Below, one piece after another: positions 1 through 9,536 of a stretch of DNA of 42,339 nucleotides. Both the position numbers and the translations under genes were made by a program. The notes below the pieces were generated by a model, which did no database searches, was not told the origin of the DNA, and saw only the letters and a list, made by a program, of their open reading frames with translations. Source of the stretch: Verrucomicrobiia bacterium (GTDB lineage Bacteria > Verrucomicrobiota > Verrucomicrobiia > Verrucomicrobiales > Akkermansiaceae); NCBI GenBank assembly GCA_030432565.1, contig JAUIGV010000040.1, forward strand, positions 1 to 42,339, written 5' to 3'. Position 1 is the stretch's first letter. Every line of letters starts with the position of its first letter.

Positions 1-3000
1 AGCCGAGGAGGTGAAGAGGATCCGGAGCCGGGACACTATTGATGTCATTTGGGTCGCTTCCTTTTTCAATCTCAAACAAGTCGAACCAAGTGTCGCCATC
101 GGTGTCAGGATTGAGCGGATTGGTGACAGGAGGGCCATTGACCTCTTGAGCATCAGTCAGCCCGTCGCCATCGGTATCAGCATTAAAGGCACTGGTGCCG
201 GCTGCGATCTCGCCTCCGTCATTCAAGCCGTCGCCATCAGTATCAGCAACAAGAGGATCGGTGCCATGAAGGTAATATTCATCAGCACTGGTGAGTCCGT
301 CATCATCATCATCTCCGGCAGTCAGATCATCCAAATTACCGGCCAACGCCATTTCAACAAGGTCAGCAAGACCATCACCATCGCTATCCGGAAGGGAAGG
401 CGCGGTTGGGCTTTCGAGACGAATGTAGAGCTCCGAATAAGGAATGGCATGATTCTCGTAATCAAACTCCCAAAGGAAGGTGTCGGGATCGTTGTTGGCC
501 ACTCCTGAGATGGGTTGACCATAGCTAAAGCCTTTTTGACCACCGTGATTTCCCCACCCCCAGGTGAAGATGCGCGTATAGTCATTGCCGCTTTGAGGAT
601 TGGTGTCCCTCGTGTTAGTTGCCACCGGACCCAGCGGAGATCCTGGTCCTGAAATGACCTCATGCTCGATCGCATAGTTGGTATCCAGGTCGAAGTTCGA
701 CCGCCAGTTAGTCTGGGAAACCGGACGCCAACGGGCCTCCTGATAAGGATTCGTTCCTGCGACATCAGTGGCGCGGCGAATCCGAATCTCCGCACCGGTC
801 ATATCGGCCCCGGAATTAGTCAGGAGGCTTTGAATCGTGGCCTCACTATACATTGCGGGGGCAAAGGCTCCGGTAGTGCCGAGAACTGCCGCGTTCCCCA
901 CCTCAGCAAGAGAACCCTGGCCATCGGCATCGAATTCCCATCCGTTGCGTCCGCGGCCAATCAAGAGCCAACTCACACCACGATAACGATGGACATAACC
1001 CTCGAACACCACTCCTCCTGCGAGGAACTTGTAGTTTCCGGTCGGCAGGACGCTAATCGCGTCGAGATCTTCAATGGCATCGGGTCGACTCCCGGCATCG
1101 TTGGGATCGGAGCCCTCGGCCACCTCGACCCCGTCATTAACCCCGTCCGAGTCGGAGTCAACCAGCAACGGATTCGTGCTATAAACATTCACTTCATCGC
1201 CATCACTCAGACCATCGCTGTCGGAATCGGCAAGAGCAGGACTGGTTCCTGAGGCAATCTCGTCGCCATCGTTCAGGCCATCGCCATCGGTGTCCGCGTT
1301 ATCGGGATCAGTTCCATTATCGAATTCCTCAGCGTTGGGTGAACCGTCTCCATCGAGGTCGAGGGCATCTGCAACATTGGGATCACGTCCGTTCCGCTCC
1401 TCATACCAATTTGGCAATCCGTCGGCATCATCATCGGTCCGGTCAAGGTGCAGGATCATAGCCTGCAAGATCGGATTTCCGTCTCCACCCGGCCAGGCGC
1501 GTCCGCCGATCTGCCTTTGCATGAGAACATTGAGTTCTCCATCTTCGGAAACGGTGAAGTCACCTCGGTAGACGAAGCTATTGTCAGCTGCCCAGACTTG
1601 CGCAGGCGCGGCAGTCGAACCTTCGGAACTGTAGTCATCGACCACCAATTGATCTTCGACTGCAATATCCCAACGACGGTTGGCATCGCGTCCCTCGTTG
1701 GTCAGGAGTTGGACTTCGTAAAGTCCGCCCGGATAGAGACCGGAAACATCGACCGTTACCGGATTGGGAGCATTCATCCAACGGATGTCGCGCATCATTT
1801 CGGCGAGGTTTGCGGCCGAAGTGGCATCTCCATTCGTATAGATGGGTGCCGGGGCCCAATCATTGATCTGATTGGCGGCAGTCGTGACTGCAGTGACAAT
1901 CCCTTCGCTGGCACTGCCTCCTCCGGTAGTCTGTCCGTCGGTCCTGAAGGTCACACCATTCACTTCCCGGTCCATGTCACCGAAGAGATCAATCGCAATC
2001 ACGGCGGAGGCGGGATCAAGGTGGAGGTCGTCCGGTCCCTTGATTTCAAAGACCTCGCCGGTAAAGACGATGGTCCCAGCCGGGAAGAAGTCAGCAGCAT
2101 TAAGTGGGTCGGAACCAAGAGTGAGTTCTTCCGAGTCACTACTCCCGTCACCATCGGTGTCCGAGAGAGTTGGATTCGTTCCGTGAGTCACCACTTCCTC
2201 ATTGTCGAGAAGTCCGTCGCCATCTGAGTCAGAACTGGCGGGATTGGTGCTCTGAAGAAGCACCTGCCCCCTGATTTCACCCGAACCAAAGTTTGAGGTG
2301 TGGATATTCAAATACCAATTCCCGGCGAGAAGGTTCGCCTCTTCGGGATCACCCACGGTGACACCGGTGGCACTTTGAGGGCTCGCCCACGGGCCGGCAA
2401 TCCCCAGCTCGACGCCCCCGGAAGTTCCCGGAGCACCGTTATGGAAGTGCATGCTGGTGACGTCCGAAGTGAGACCATTCCAGGTGAGAGTGTAATCAAG
2501 AAGATTGGAGCGACTATCGTAGGTGCCGCTGATTGAGCCCAGTCCATCGCCGGCCCCGGCAGTTCCCGCATCAAAGGCCCCAAATCCTCCGTTGGATTCA
2601 GCCTGAAGAGGATCAACAGGACCAGAAAGATAGGAAACACCAACCTCGTCACCGTCACTTAGTCCATCGGCATCGGTATCTTCGACCAACGGATTGGAAC
2701 CGTAGAGATTGATCTCATCCGGGCTGCTCAAACCATCACCATCATCGTCACCAGAGGAAAGCTCATCGAGATTTCCCACCAAGCTGTTCTCGATAATATC
2801 AAAGATCCCGTCGGAGTCCGTATCTGGAAGAGATACCGGCGAGGTATTCTCCAGACGGATATAAACTTCGGTGTACGGAATGGCGTGATTCTCATTGGCA
2901 TTCTCCCACCAAAACGAGGTGGTATCGTTCGCACCATCAGTCACCACATTACCGTAGTTGAAGCCTTGCCGGTTGGCGTGACCTCCCCAGGCCCAGGTAA

Positions 3001-3598
3001 ACATCCGGCCGAAATTATTCGGACCGGCATCACGGGTGTTCGTAATGAGCGGTGCGAGAGGACTGCCAATTCCAGACAAAATTTCGTATTCCACCTCGTA
3101 TCCCGATCCTGCGACATCAAATTCGCCAATCCAAGTCGTTTGCGTGGTTGGTCGCCATCGCGCCTCTTGATAAGGATCGGTTCCAGCTGAATCACCGGCA
3201 CGCCGGATTCTAATTTCCACTCCGGTCAAATCGCTCCCGGCGTTGGAAATCAGTTCATTGACAATGGCGTCACTATAAAGAGCCGGCACAAAGGCATCGG
3301 GAGTTCCCAGGACCGACGAGACACCAACGTCTGCCGGCTGCCCCTGGCCATCGGCGTCAAACTCCCAGCCATCACGACCACGCCCGACCAAGAGCCAGCT
3401 GTGGATTCCATCATTGTGCACATAGGCATTGAATGTTTCCCCCGCCGCAGAAAAGGGATAGGCACCGGTTGGAAGAACACTCACAGAATTGAGGTCTGTT
3501 AGAGTCTGGGCAGAAACCGCCGGGGTCGCGACCGTCCATACTTGAGCCGCCGTCAAAAACAGCAACTTCTGGGAGCTTAATAGTTTGTTTGATTTCAT
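1..3598 (-). CDS. Giant secreted multidomain protein with DxDxDG repeats, CHRD domain and duplicated module (3' end missing)
   Basis: The frame stays open from the ATG at 3598 to the window edge, giving 1199 codons with no stop, so the C-terminus is missing. Residues 1-30 form a signal peptide (Lys-rich start, hydrophobic core, likely cut after AVSA). Order of parts: module A (about 34-270); Asp-rich thrombospondin-3-like repeats of the DTDGDGLxDxxE type (about 267-320); a CHRD-like domain (about 334-449, with SMHFHNGAPG and GEIRGQVLLQ); more repeats; an unassigned domain (about 505-717); repeats (about 720-823); module B (about 835-1058), a clear copy of module A; and further repeats to the edge. 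Both modules contain SWLLxGRGRxGWEFDADGQG and EIRIRRAxD, and end near ENHAIPYxExYIRLE. The G-x-Y...SW-LLVGRG start faintly recalls fibrinogen-like domains, which is only a guess. The Asp-rich repeats are expected to bind calcium. An extracellular adhesive or structural role is inferred; no catalytic motif was seen. Confidence 0.9.
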   Translation of the reverse strand, partial: MKSNKLLSSQKLLFLTAAQVWTVATPAVSAQTLTDLNSVSVLPTGAYPFSAAGETFNAYVHNDGIHSWLLVGRGRDGWEFDADGQGQPADVGVSSVLGTPDAFVPALYSDAIVNELISNAGSDLTGVEIRIRRAGDSAGTDPYQEARWRPTTQTTWIGEFDVAGSGYEVEYEILSGIGSPLAPLITNTRDAGPNNFGRMFTWAWGGHANRQGFNYGNVVTDGANDTTSFWWENANENHAIPYTEVYIRLENTSPVSLPDTDSDGIFDIIENSLVGNLDELSSGDDDGDGLSSPDEINLYGSNPLVEDTDADGLSDGDEVGVSYLSGPVDPLQAESNGGFGAFDAGTAGAGDGLGSISGTYDSRSNLLDYTLTWNGLTSDVTSMHFHNGAPGTSGGVELGIAGPWASPQSATGVTVGDPEEANLLAGNWYLNIHTSNFGSGEIRGQVLLQSTNPASSDSDGDGLLDNEEVVTHGTNPTLSDTDGDGSSDSEELTLGSDPLNAADFFPAGTIVFTGEVFEIKGPDDLHLDPASAVIAIDLFGDMDREVNGVTFRTDGQTTGGGSASEGIVTAVTTAANQINDWAPAPIYTNGDATSAANLAEMMRDIRWMNAPNPVTVDVSGLYPGGLYEVQLLTNEGRDANRRWDIAVEDQLVVDDYSSEGSTAAPAQVWAADNSFVYRGDFTVSEDGELNVLMQRQIGGRAWPGGDGNPILQAMILHLDRTDDDADGLPNWYEERNGRDPNVADALDLDGDGSPNAEEFDNGTDPDNADTDGDGLNDGDEIASGTSPALADSDSDGLSDGDEVNVYSTNPLLVDSDSDGVNDGVEVAEGSDPNDAGSRPDAIEDLDAISVLPTGNYKFLAGGVVFEGYVHRYRGVSWLLIGRGRNGWEFDADGQGSLAEVGNAAVLGTTGAFAPAMYSEATIQSLLTNSGADMTGAEIRIRRATDVAGTNPYQEARWRPVSQTNWRSNFDLDTNYAIEHEVISGPGSPLGPVATNTRDTNPQSGNDYTRIFTWGWGNHGGQKGFSYGQPISGVANNDPDTFLWEFDYENHAIPYSELYIRLESPTAPSLPDSDGDGLADLVEMALAGNLDDLTAGDDDDDGLTSADEYYLHGTDPLVADTDGDGLNDGGEIAAGTSAFNADTDGDGLTDAQEVNGPPVTNPLNPDTDGDTWFDLFEIEKGSDPNDINSVPAPDPLHLLG

Positions 3599-3696
3599 AA
3601 TTGGAGATTCAACCGGCACTATGTCACTTCACAATTCAGAGGAAAGGAAAAAGCACTCTATTCGCTCTCATGAAATGACTAGCCAAACCAAAATAC

Positions 3697-3714
3697 CTGT
3701 CTGTATTTCGACAG
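3697..3714 (-). terminator. Weak hairpin just after the EgtB-like gene
   Basis: On the minus strand, 3 bases after the stop codon, a 5-bp stem CTGTC/GACAG with an 8-base loop is followed by GTATTTTGGTTTGG. The stem is short and the T-run is interrupted, so this is at best a weak intrinsic terminator. Confidence 0.3.
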
Positions 3715-3717
3715 ATG

Positions 3718-5001
3718 TCATTTCGCGCAGGTCCGGAAGCCGGTAAAGACATCGGTTCGCCCCGGGAGATAGGCTTGCCGGTAGCTGTTGCGGATTAGTC
3801 CCGAGGAAGTCGCGCAGGATCCCCCCTTGGTGACACGATGATCGCCAAACTGGAGAACCGACATATAGTGATACATGTCGATCTCAAATCCCGCATAAGG
3901 CAGGAACTGGTTTGAAGTCCACTCCCATGCGGTCCCCACCATCTGGAGACAACCTGATTCACTGGCCCCCTCCTCGAAAGCACTTGCCGGAGCAGTGCCA
4001 AAATAAGTTCCATCCATATCCACTTTTGAAGAAGCGATCGCAGTTCGCCCCCACGGGAAATCAAGTGCTCCCGTTCCACGTGCCGCCGCTTCCCATTCCT
4101 GCTCGGTTGGCAGCCGCCGCCCTGACCAGCGGCAAAAGGCCTCCGCCTCGAAGACACTCACGTGTAACACCGGAGCATCGGGCGGAAGCACCTCCCAGCG
4201 ATCAAACTTTCGATGTCGAAACGAGCCGTCGTCCTCTCTCCGCCAATACTCCGGCATTCCCCGTACTTCCTCCGGGCGATCCGCCAACCAACATCGGCCT
4301 CCAAAATCCCAAAGCTTCTCGTTCTGATATCCCCCACCCTCCACAAACTGCAGAAACTCACCATTTGTCACCAGGGTTTTTGAAATCTCGAACGGGTCTA
4401 CTTCAACCCGATGCCCCGGCCGTTCATTGTCAAAGCTAAACTCACCCGATGAAAGAGGGGGCTTTCCGATAAAAAACTCACCACCGTCAATCTTCGCATC
4501 CCCCGAAACACAGGAAGCCTGCGGCACCGCAAGCTCTCCCTGATGAAGATCTGGTTTCGGATAGCCCAGAGTTTGGCGGGCCCAAATGAGTGACTCAAGA
4601 TGCATCTGGTGGTGATGAATCACATAGCGAAAAAGATAGCGCTCCTTCCCGCTGATCTCACCCCTTGTCAAACGTTGACGAGCCTCGGCAATCACCCCGC
4701 CGTAGTATTCAAGCATCCGGCTCTTCTCCGGCACCACACCCGGCGTCCAGCGATGTTTGTGCGAGATTTCAAAAGAGTCCCAAATGTCATCATACCCCGG
4801 CATACGGGCATGATTTCCAGCTAATTCGCGGAGCAGGAAATACTCATAAAAGAATGCCACATGTCCCAGCTCCCAAACCGGCGGATTGATTCCACGAGAA
4901 TAGGGCACGGCGAGTTGTGAGTCATCCAGATCATCGAGCAAAGCCCGGGCCCGCCGATCCACCTCGTCCAGCTCTCTGACAATCTCTTCCTGACAATTCA
5001 T
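3718..5001 (-). CDS. EgtB/SenA-type non-haem iron sulfoxide synthase (DinB_2 + FGE-sulfatase domains)
   Basis: The family uses non-haem iron and O2 to join a sulfur (EgtB, OvoA) or selenium (SenA) donor to the imidazole of hercynine or histidine. Numbering from the ATG at 5001 (427 aa), the N-terminal DinB-like domain has WELGH (H47) and an HxxxH pair (H130, H134). The 83- and 4-residue spacing equals that remembered for the iron ligands of mycobacterial EgtB (H51, H134, H138). The C-terminal formylglycine-enzyme-like domain has RRLPTEQEWEAAARG, WEWTSNQF and GGSCATSSGLIRNSYRQ, which are typical of the family. The NPPVWELGHVAFFYEY stretch resembles what I recall of SenA more than EgtB's WHLAH pattern, so the donor is undecided. 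No EgtD, SenB or SenC gene is in the window. Start: a TTG at 5058 with GGAGAG upstream is possible, but the ATG at 5001 follows GGGGA closely and fits the domain start. It is divergent from a rhodanese gene. Confidence 0.85.
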   Translation of the reverse strand: MNCQEEIVRELDEVDRRARALLDDLDDSQLAVPYSRGINPPVWELGHVAFFYEYFLLRELAGNHARMPGYDDIWDSFEISHKHRWTPGVVPEKSRMLEYYGGVIAEARQRLTRGEISGKERYLFRYVIHHHQMHLESLIWARQTLGYPKPDLHQGELAVPQASCVSGDAKIDGGEFFIGKPPLSSGEFSFDNERPGHRVEVDPFEISKTLVTNGEFLQFVEGGGYQNEKLWDFGGRCWLADRPEEVRGMPEYWRREDDGSFRHRKFDRWEVLPPDAPVLHVSVFEAEAFCRWSGRRLPTEQEWEAAARGTGALDFPWGRTAIASSKVDMDGTYFGTAPASAFEEGASESGCLQMVGTAWEWTSNQFLPYAGFEIDMYHYMSVLQFGDHRVTKGGSCATSSGLIRNSYRQAYLPGRTDVFTGFRTCAK

Positions 5002-5174
5002 AGATTCCCCATCGGTTTCATACCCTCTTAGTTCATCCAAGTTGGCTTCAATCTTCAAGGGATAAACTTCTCTCCGATTTCCACCACCCCTCGTCGACTA
5101 AGAAAAAACTGGAAATATTGCCGGACGAGAGAACTCTAACATCCGGCAGCGGGCATTCACCACTCCGATCATCG

Positions 5175-6206
5175 ATGAAACTGGAACCAGCAAACACAGG
5201 CGAATTTCTCCAGGGCACCTTCCTCAGTCACCCGGGGTGCTTACATGACGAGGAACAGTTCGCTTTGGTCGGACCGGAATATTTGCTGGAAGCCCAAAGT
5301 TCCGCGGCAGATTCCGGTGATCTCATCGTGCTGGAAGCGCACTTCTCCTCGGTCGACCACCCCCTCGATCCTGAGATGCCCGTCTTTCGACATATCCCCG
5401 GAGCGGTTCAGATTCACCCCTCGTATCTGGAGGCCGGACTGAATCGCGAAAAGTATTATCCCCATTACGACCACCCCGAAGAGTCGAACATCATGAAGGG
5501 ACGCGCCCTTACGGATGCGCTCGAACATCTTGGCATCCACCCGGAGTCGACTGTCGTCGTCTACGGCAGTGACCCTGATGGCGTCATGGCGGCCGCCCGC
5601 CTGATCTGGGGGCTCATGTATGCCGGAGTCAAACGAGTCCGCCTTCTTGACGGAGGAATCGAAGCCTGGATCGGGCATGGCCAGACGGCTGAGATGAGCA
5701 TTACAAGTGTTTGGGATGTGATCACGCCACCACGCCGATCCTCATCATGGTCTCTTCAGGAGGGGTTTCTAGCCAGCTCGGAAGCAATCAGACAACACGT
5801 GGCAAATGCTTCGGATTCACCGGTCGGCAAATTGATCGACGTTCGGACCGATGGCGAGTGGAACGGCTCGACCCCTCAAAAATACACCTTCTTTTCACGA
5901 GCCGGACACATTCCCGGTGCCATTCATCAAGGGGATTGGGACAACCTCCTCGATGGGACTTCAAAGCGCCTTGCCCGGCACCTTGCCGTCGTTGCCCGAC
6001 GCTGGCGCGACCAGGGCATCATCGACCCCGAGGTCGAGGATGGCAAGACGCCCCTGACCTTTTACTGCGGCACCGGCTGGCGCTCGAGCATCGCGTTTCT
6101 TGTCGCCCACCTCCTCGGCCTACGCTCCCAAAATTACGAGGAAGGGTTCTTTGGCTGGTCGCATTACCCGGAACATCCTGTTGAGCGCCCCAGCACCCTC
6201 GACTAG
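5175..6206 (+). CDS. Two-domain rhodanese-family sulfurtransferase with CGTGWR active loop
   Basis: Rhodaneses carry a persulfide on an active-site cysteine. Numbered from the ATG at 5175 (343 aa), the N-terminal domain (about 30-165) lacks a cysteine at the loop position (VVVYGSDPDGVMAA), as in typical tandem rhodaneses. The C-terminal domain (about 195-335) has LIDVRTDGEW, GHIPGAIHQG and the active loop FYCGTGWRSS with Cys298. This loop differs from the CGSGVTA of mercaptopyruvate sulfurtransferases. A Tyr-Cys-Gly-Thr-Gly-Trp-Arg order agrees with my memory of EanB, the green sulfur bacterial enzyme that sulfurates hercynine with polysulfide (Y411, C412, T414), but EanB is longer, so this is a lead and not an assignment. 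A TTG at 5118 would add 19 residues; neither start has a strong ribosome site. It sits head to head with the EgtB-like gene and probably shares its promoter region. Confidence 0.85.
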   Translation: MKLEPANTGEFLQGTFLSHPGCLHDEEQFALVGPEYLLEAQSSAADSGDLIVLEAHFSSVDHPLDPEMPVFRHIPGAVQIHPSYLEAGLNREKYYPHYDHPEESNIMKGRALTDALEHLGIHPESTVVVYGSDPDGVMAAARLIWGLMYAGVKRVRLLDGGIEAWIGHGQTAEMSITSVWDVITPPRRSSSWSLQEGFLASSEAIRQHVANASDSPVGKLIDVRTDGEWNGSTPQKYTFFSRAGHIPGAIHQGDWDNLLDGTSKRLARHLAVVARRWRDQGIIDPEVEDGKTPLTFYCGTGWRSSIAFLVAHLLGLRSQNYEEGFFGWSHYPEHPVERPSTLD

Positions 6207-6272
6207 GCACACTCCGTTACCCGGGAGCAATTTGGAAGAGCCACCCCGGTCCGCTCGTATCTGGAAATCCAG

Positions 6273-9200
6273 ATGAACCTTGCGCAAAAGATCCTTATCG
6301 GCAGCTTGTTGATTGCTCCCCTCAGTGGACAAACGCCTGATCCCGGGTCATTGATATTTTCAAAATGGACCCGCGACTTCCAGGTTCCCGACCCCGTGGC
6401 CATTTCCTTTGATGAGAAGGGCCGCGCCTACGTCACCCAGACCCAGCGCCGCAAGGCCAACGATCTCGACATTCGAAACAACCGCGATTGGATTCCCAAC
6501 GATCTTTCTTTCACCTCACCCGACGACAAACGCGCCTTCTATCAGAAGGTCTTCACGGCCGAAAATAGCAGCAAGAACAAACGCCGGGTGAAGGACTACA
6601 ACAAGGATGGTCGCCATGATATCCTTGACCTCCAGGCTCTTACGGAACGTATCCATCTCATCGAAGACACCGATGGTGATGGCTTGGCCGACAAGACATC
6701 GATCTATGCGGAAAACTTTCACGATCAAATCGCAGGGATTGCGGCCGGAGTCCTCCATCACGATGGCGACGTTTACACCACCATCGTTCCTGATGTCTGG
6801 AAACTCCGTGACACCGATGACGATGGTAAGGCCGACACCCGTGAATCAATCGCCTACGGATTTGGAGCACACCTCGCCTACGCCGGCCACGACATGCATG
6901 GCCTCACGGTTGGCCCCGATGGCCGCATCTACTGGACCATTGGTGACAAAGGAGTAAGTGTAAAATCAAAGGAAGGCCACCATTTCAAATACCCCAATCA
7001 AGGCGCGGTCCTGCGTTGTGACCCGGACGGCAGCAACTTCGAGGTCTACGCCCGTGGACTCCGCAACGTTCAGGAGATCGCCTTCGACCAATACGGCAAC
7101 CTCTTCGGTGTCGATAACGACTCGGACCGCCCCGGCGAGAAAGAGCGGTTCATCTATATCGTGCAACATATGGACGCTGGTTGGCGCTCCAACTGGCAGT
7201 ACCGCAAGGGAGAATTCAACCCGTGGATGGACGAAAACCTCAGCGTTCCCTATCAGGAAAGCCAACCCGCTTACGTCCTCCCTCCCATCAGCCTCTACAA
7301 CAACGGCCCGGCCGGCATGGCTTTCAATCCAGGCACCGCACTCGGCGAAGAATGGAAGGATTACTTTTTCCACACCAGCGCACCCAACGGCCAGCAATGG
7401 GCCTTTCAAGTCGAGGAGAACGGAGCCTCCTACAAGATGGTCAACGAGATGCAAATCGGCAACGGCGTTCCGATTGTCGGCATCAACTTCGGACCCGATG
7501 GCGCCCTCTATGGCGTCGACTGGGGCGGCGGCTACCCGCTCAATCAGAAAGGAGCGGTTTGGAAATGGGATGTGAAAGACAGACATCCGCTTCGCGAGCA
7601 AACCGCCCGACTCTTAAAAGCAGATTTTTCAAAAACCTCCATTCAAAAACTCATCGCCACCTTGAATCACCCCGACCAACGGGTTCGCCTCAAAGCACAA
7701 TTCGAATTGGTGAAACGAGGTGCCCGGGCAGAATTAACATCGGCCGCGAAACAAGGCACGCAGATCTCAAGGATTCATGCCATCTGGGGATTGGCCCAAC
7801 TCGCGCGAAAAACAAAAAACATCTATCCTGACCTCCTTCAACTCACTTCCGACAAAGATCCCGAGATTCGTTCCCAAGCCGCAAAGATTTGGGGTGATTT
7901 CTTCTCCGCAAAGCTCGCTCTCCATCAAGCACCAACGCCAGAGAACCAAATCTTTCAGGACGAAGAATTGCTTCATCTCCTTGAGGATGGGTCGGAGCGC
8001 GTCAAATTTCACGCCGCTATAGCTGTCGGGCATCTGGCAGGACCTGGTAGTGCCCAACTACTTCTAAAAATGGCCCGCTCCATCAAAACCGAAAGCGACA
8101 CCTACCTCCGTCACGCTGCCATCGTCGGGCTCACCGGATGTGCTTCGACTGATTTCCTCGCGGCCCTCGCCAAGGATGAATCCGAGCTCATCCAGAAGAT
8201 CGCGGTCGTGGCTCTCAGACGCCGGGCCGAACCAGTTGTTGCTCATTTTTTAAATTCCAGGTTCGAGCAGGTCACCGCCGAAGCCGCCCGCGCCATTCAC
8301 GATGATTGGACCATCCCCAAAGCAATGCCCGCCTTGGCGGGCTGCCTCGAAACGACTCAGTGGATTAAGAACGAATCCATTACCCGACGCGCCATCAACG
8401 CCAATTTCCATCTCGGAGGCTTGGACGCGGCAAAGCGCGTGGCCGCATTCGCCCTCCGCCCCGGCGTGCCTGAAACCCTCCAACTCGACGCTCTCGATGC
8501 CCTCTCTCAATGGACCAACCCAAGAGAACTTGATCGCGTTGTCGGCCGCTACCGCCCCCTCGAAAAACGGGATCCCGCGATTATTGAAGAGGCTCTCAAA
8601 GAACAACTCGCCGCTTTGCTTTCCAGCCCCAGTCAAAAGATCCAAAGTCAAACCATGAGTCTGGCCCGGTCGCTCAAAATAGAAATCCCGGCCCCCGCTC
8701 TCGTTGCCCTTGCCGGCAACAAAGCCTCCTCCTCCGAACTCAGAATCGAAGCCCTTCGTTCTCTTGCCGCCCAGAAGCACCCCGGAATCGAAGCCGTTCT
8801 GGCTAGATCCCTCGAAGCGAAAGACGCTGAATTGCGGATCGCCTCTCTCAAGCTTCTCGCCGGGATCAATCCCGAGATCGCACTCGATTCAGCGAAAAAA
8901 ACACTCACTCAAAATACCGGTTCAATTCGCGGGAAACAGACCACCATCCGTCTCCTCGCAAAGCAACTGGCCTCAAAAAAAGGCGACGACATTCTCAAAA
9001 AACTGGTCGACCAGTTCGAAGAATTACCCGTCGCTCTGCAACTCGATCTCACCGAAGCAGCGGCTTCCCGCAATCTCAAAGCTCCCGCCCCTGATTTTGC
9101 CCACACCCTCCAAGGAGGCGACGCCGTGAAAGGCAAAGACCTTTTCATGAACCACCTCGCCGCCCAATGCATCCGCTGTCACAAGGTCGCAAAAGGAAAA

Positions 9201-9536
9201 GGCAGCGACATCGGTCCAAACCTCCAATCAGTGGGGTTAAAGGAACGCACGCACCTCCTCGAATCCATCATCGAGCCACAAAAGATCATCACCGAAGGCT
9301 ATGGCACCATTTCACTCACTCTCAAAGATGGCAAATCGGTGGCCGGACTTTTTCTCCGGGAAAAAAGCGGCGTGATTGAAATCCGTGATCCCGAAGGAAA
9401 GACAAGCAAAGTCAAATCAAGCGACGTCAGGGAGCGCAGCCCCGTGATCTCGACCATGCCTCCCATGGGACAGATCCTGAAGAAACGCGAAATTCGCGAT
9501 CTCATCGAGTATCTCTCCACACTCAAGGTGAACTAA
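6273..9536 (+). CDS. PVC-type membrane-bound dehydrogenase domain protein with HEAT repeats and C-terminal haem c
   Basis: A protein of 1087 aa with a signal peptide (residues 1 to about 20, ending LSGQT). Residues about 30-440 form a propeller-like dehydrogenase domain of the Pirellula/Verrucomicrobium type (TIGR02604), with blades such as GLTVGPDGRIYWTIGDKG and GVDNDSDRPG, and an Asp-rich insert DTDGDGLADK. Residues about 450-930 are alpha-helical HEAT-like repeats (for example DKDPEIRSQAAKIWG). The end (about 955-1087) is the matching haem domain (TIGR02603 type) with C966-IR-C969-H970 and a Met-rich STMPPMG stretch that may supply the sixth ligand. A periplasmic electron-transfer oxidase or dehydrogenase is likely; substrate and cofactor are unknown. 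It needs the ResB/CcsA system encoded nearby. It begins 66 bases after the rhodanese gene with no obvious terminator between. Confidence 0.92.
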   Translation: MNLAQKILIGSLLIAPLSGQTPDPGSLIFSKWTRDFQVPDPVAISFDEKGRAYVTQTQRRKANDLDIRNNRDWIPNDLSFTSPDDKRAFYQKVFTAENSSKNKRRVKDYNKDGRHDILDLQALTERIHLIEDTDGDGLADKTSIYAENFHDQIAGIAAGVLHHDGDVYTTIVPDVWKLRDTDDDGKADTRESIAYGFGAHLAYAGHDMHGLTVGPDGRIYWTIGDKGVSVKSKEGHHFKYPNQGAVLRCDPDGSNFEVYARGLRNVQEIAFDQYGNLFGVDNDSDRPGEKERFIYIVQHMDAGWRSNWQYRKGEFNPWMDENLSVPYQESQPAYVLPPISLYNNGPAGMAFNPGTALGEEWKDYFFHTSAPNGQQWAFQVEENGASYKMVNEMQIGNGVPIVGINFGPDGALYGVDWGGGYPLNQKGAVWKWDVKDRHPLREQTARLLKADFSKTSIQKLIATLNHPDQRVRLKAQFELVKRGARAELTSAAKQGTQISRIHAIWGLAQLARKTKNIYPDLLQLTSDKDPEIRSQAAKIWGDFFSAKLALHQAPTPENQIFQDEELLHLLEDGSERVKFHAAIAVGHLAGPGSAQLLLKMARSIKTESDTYLRHAAIVGLTGCASTDFLAALAKDESELIQKIAVVALRRRAEPVVAHFLNSRFEQVTAEAARAIHDDWTIPKAMPALAGCLETTQWIKNESITRRAINANFHLGGLDAAKRVAAFALRPGVPETLQLDALDALSQWTNPRELDRVVGRYRPLEKRDPAIIEEALKEQLAALLSSPSQKIQSQTMSLARSLKIEIPAPALVALAGNKASSSELRIEALRSLAAQKHPGIEAVLARSLEAKDAELRIASLKLLAGINPEIALDSAKKTLTQNTGSIRGKQTTIRLLAKQLASKKGDDILKKLVDQFEELPVALQLDLTEAAASRNLKAPAPDFAHTLQGGDAVKGKDLFMNHLAAQCIRCHKVAKGKGSDIGPNLQSVGLKERTHLLESIIEPQKIITEGYGTISLTLKDGKSVAGLFLREKSGVIEIRDPEGKTSKVKSSDVRERSPVISTMPPMGQILKKREIRDLIEYLSTLKVN

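Noticed and set aside
1100-2250. Regularly spaced similar DNA units resembling a direct-repeat array
   Set aside because: The units are codons of Asp-rich protein repeats, vary in length and sequence, and have no CRISPR-like spacers or cas genes.
11-2937. Long open frames on the plus strand (for example 11-508, 662-1252, 1448-2227)
   Set aside because: They are codon-aligned mirror images of the minus-strand gene. Its Asp/Gly-rich repeats read backwards give Ile/Val/Gly-rich sequence without stops. No signal, domain or start supports them.
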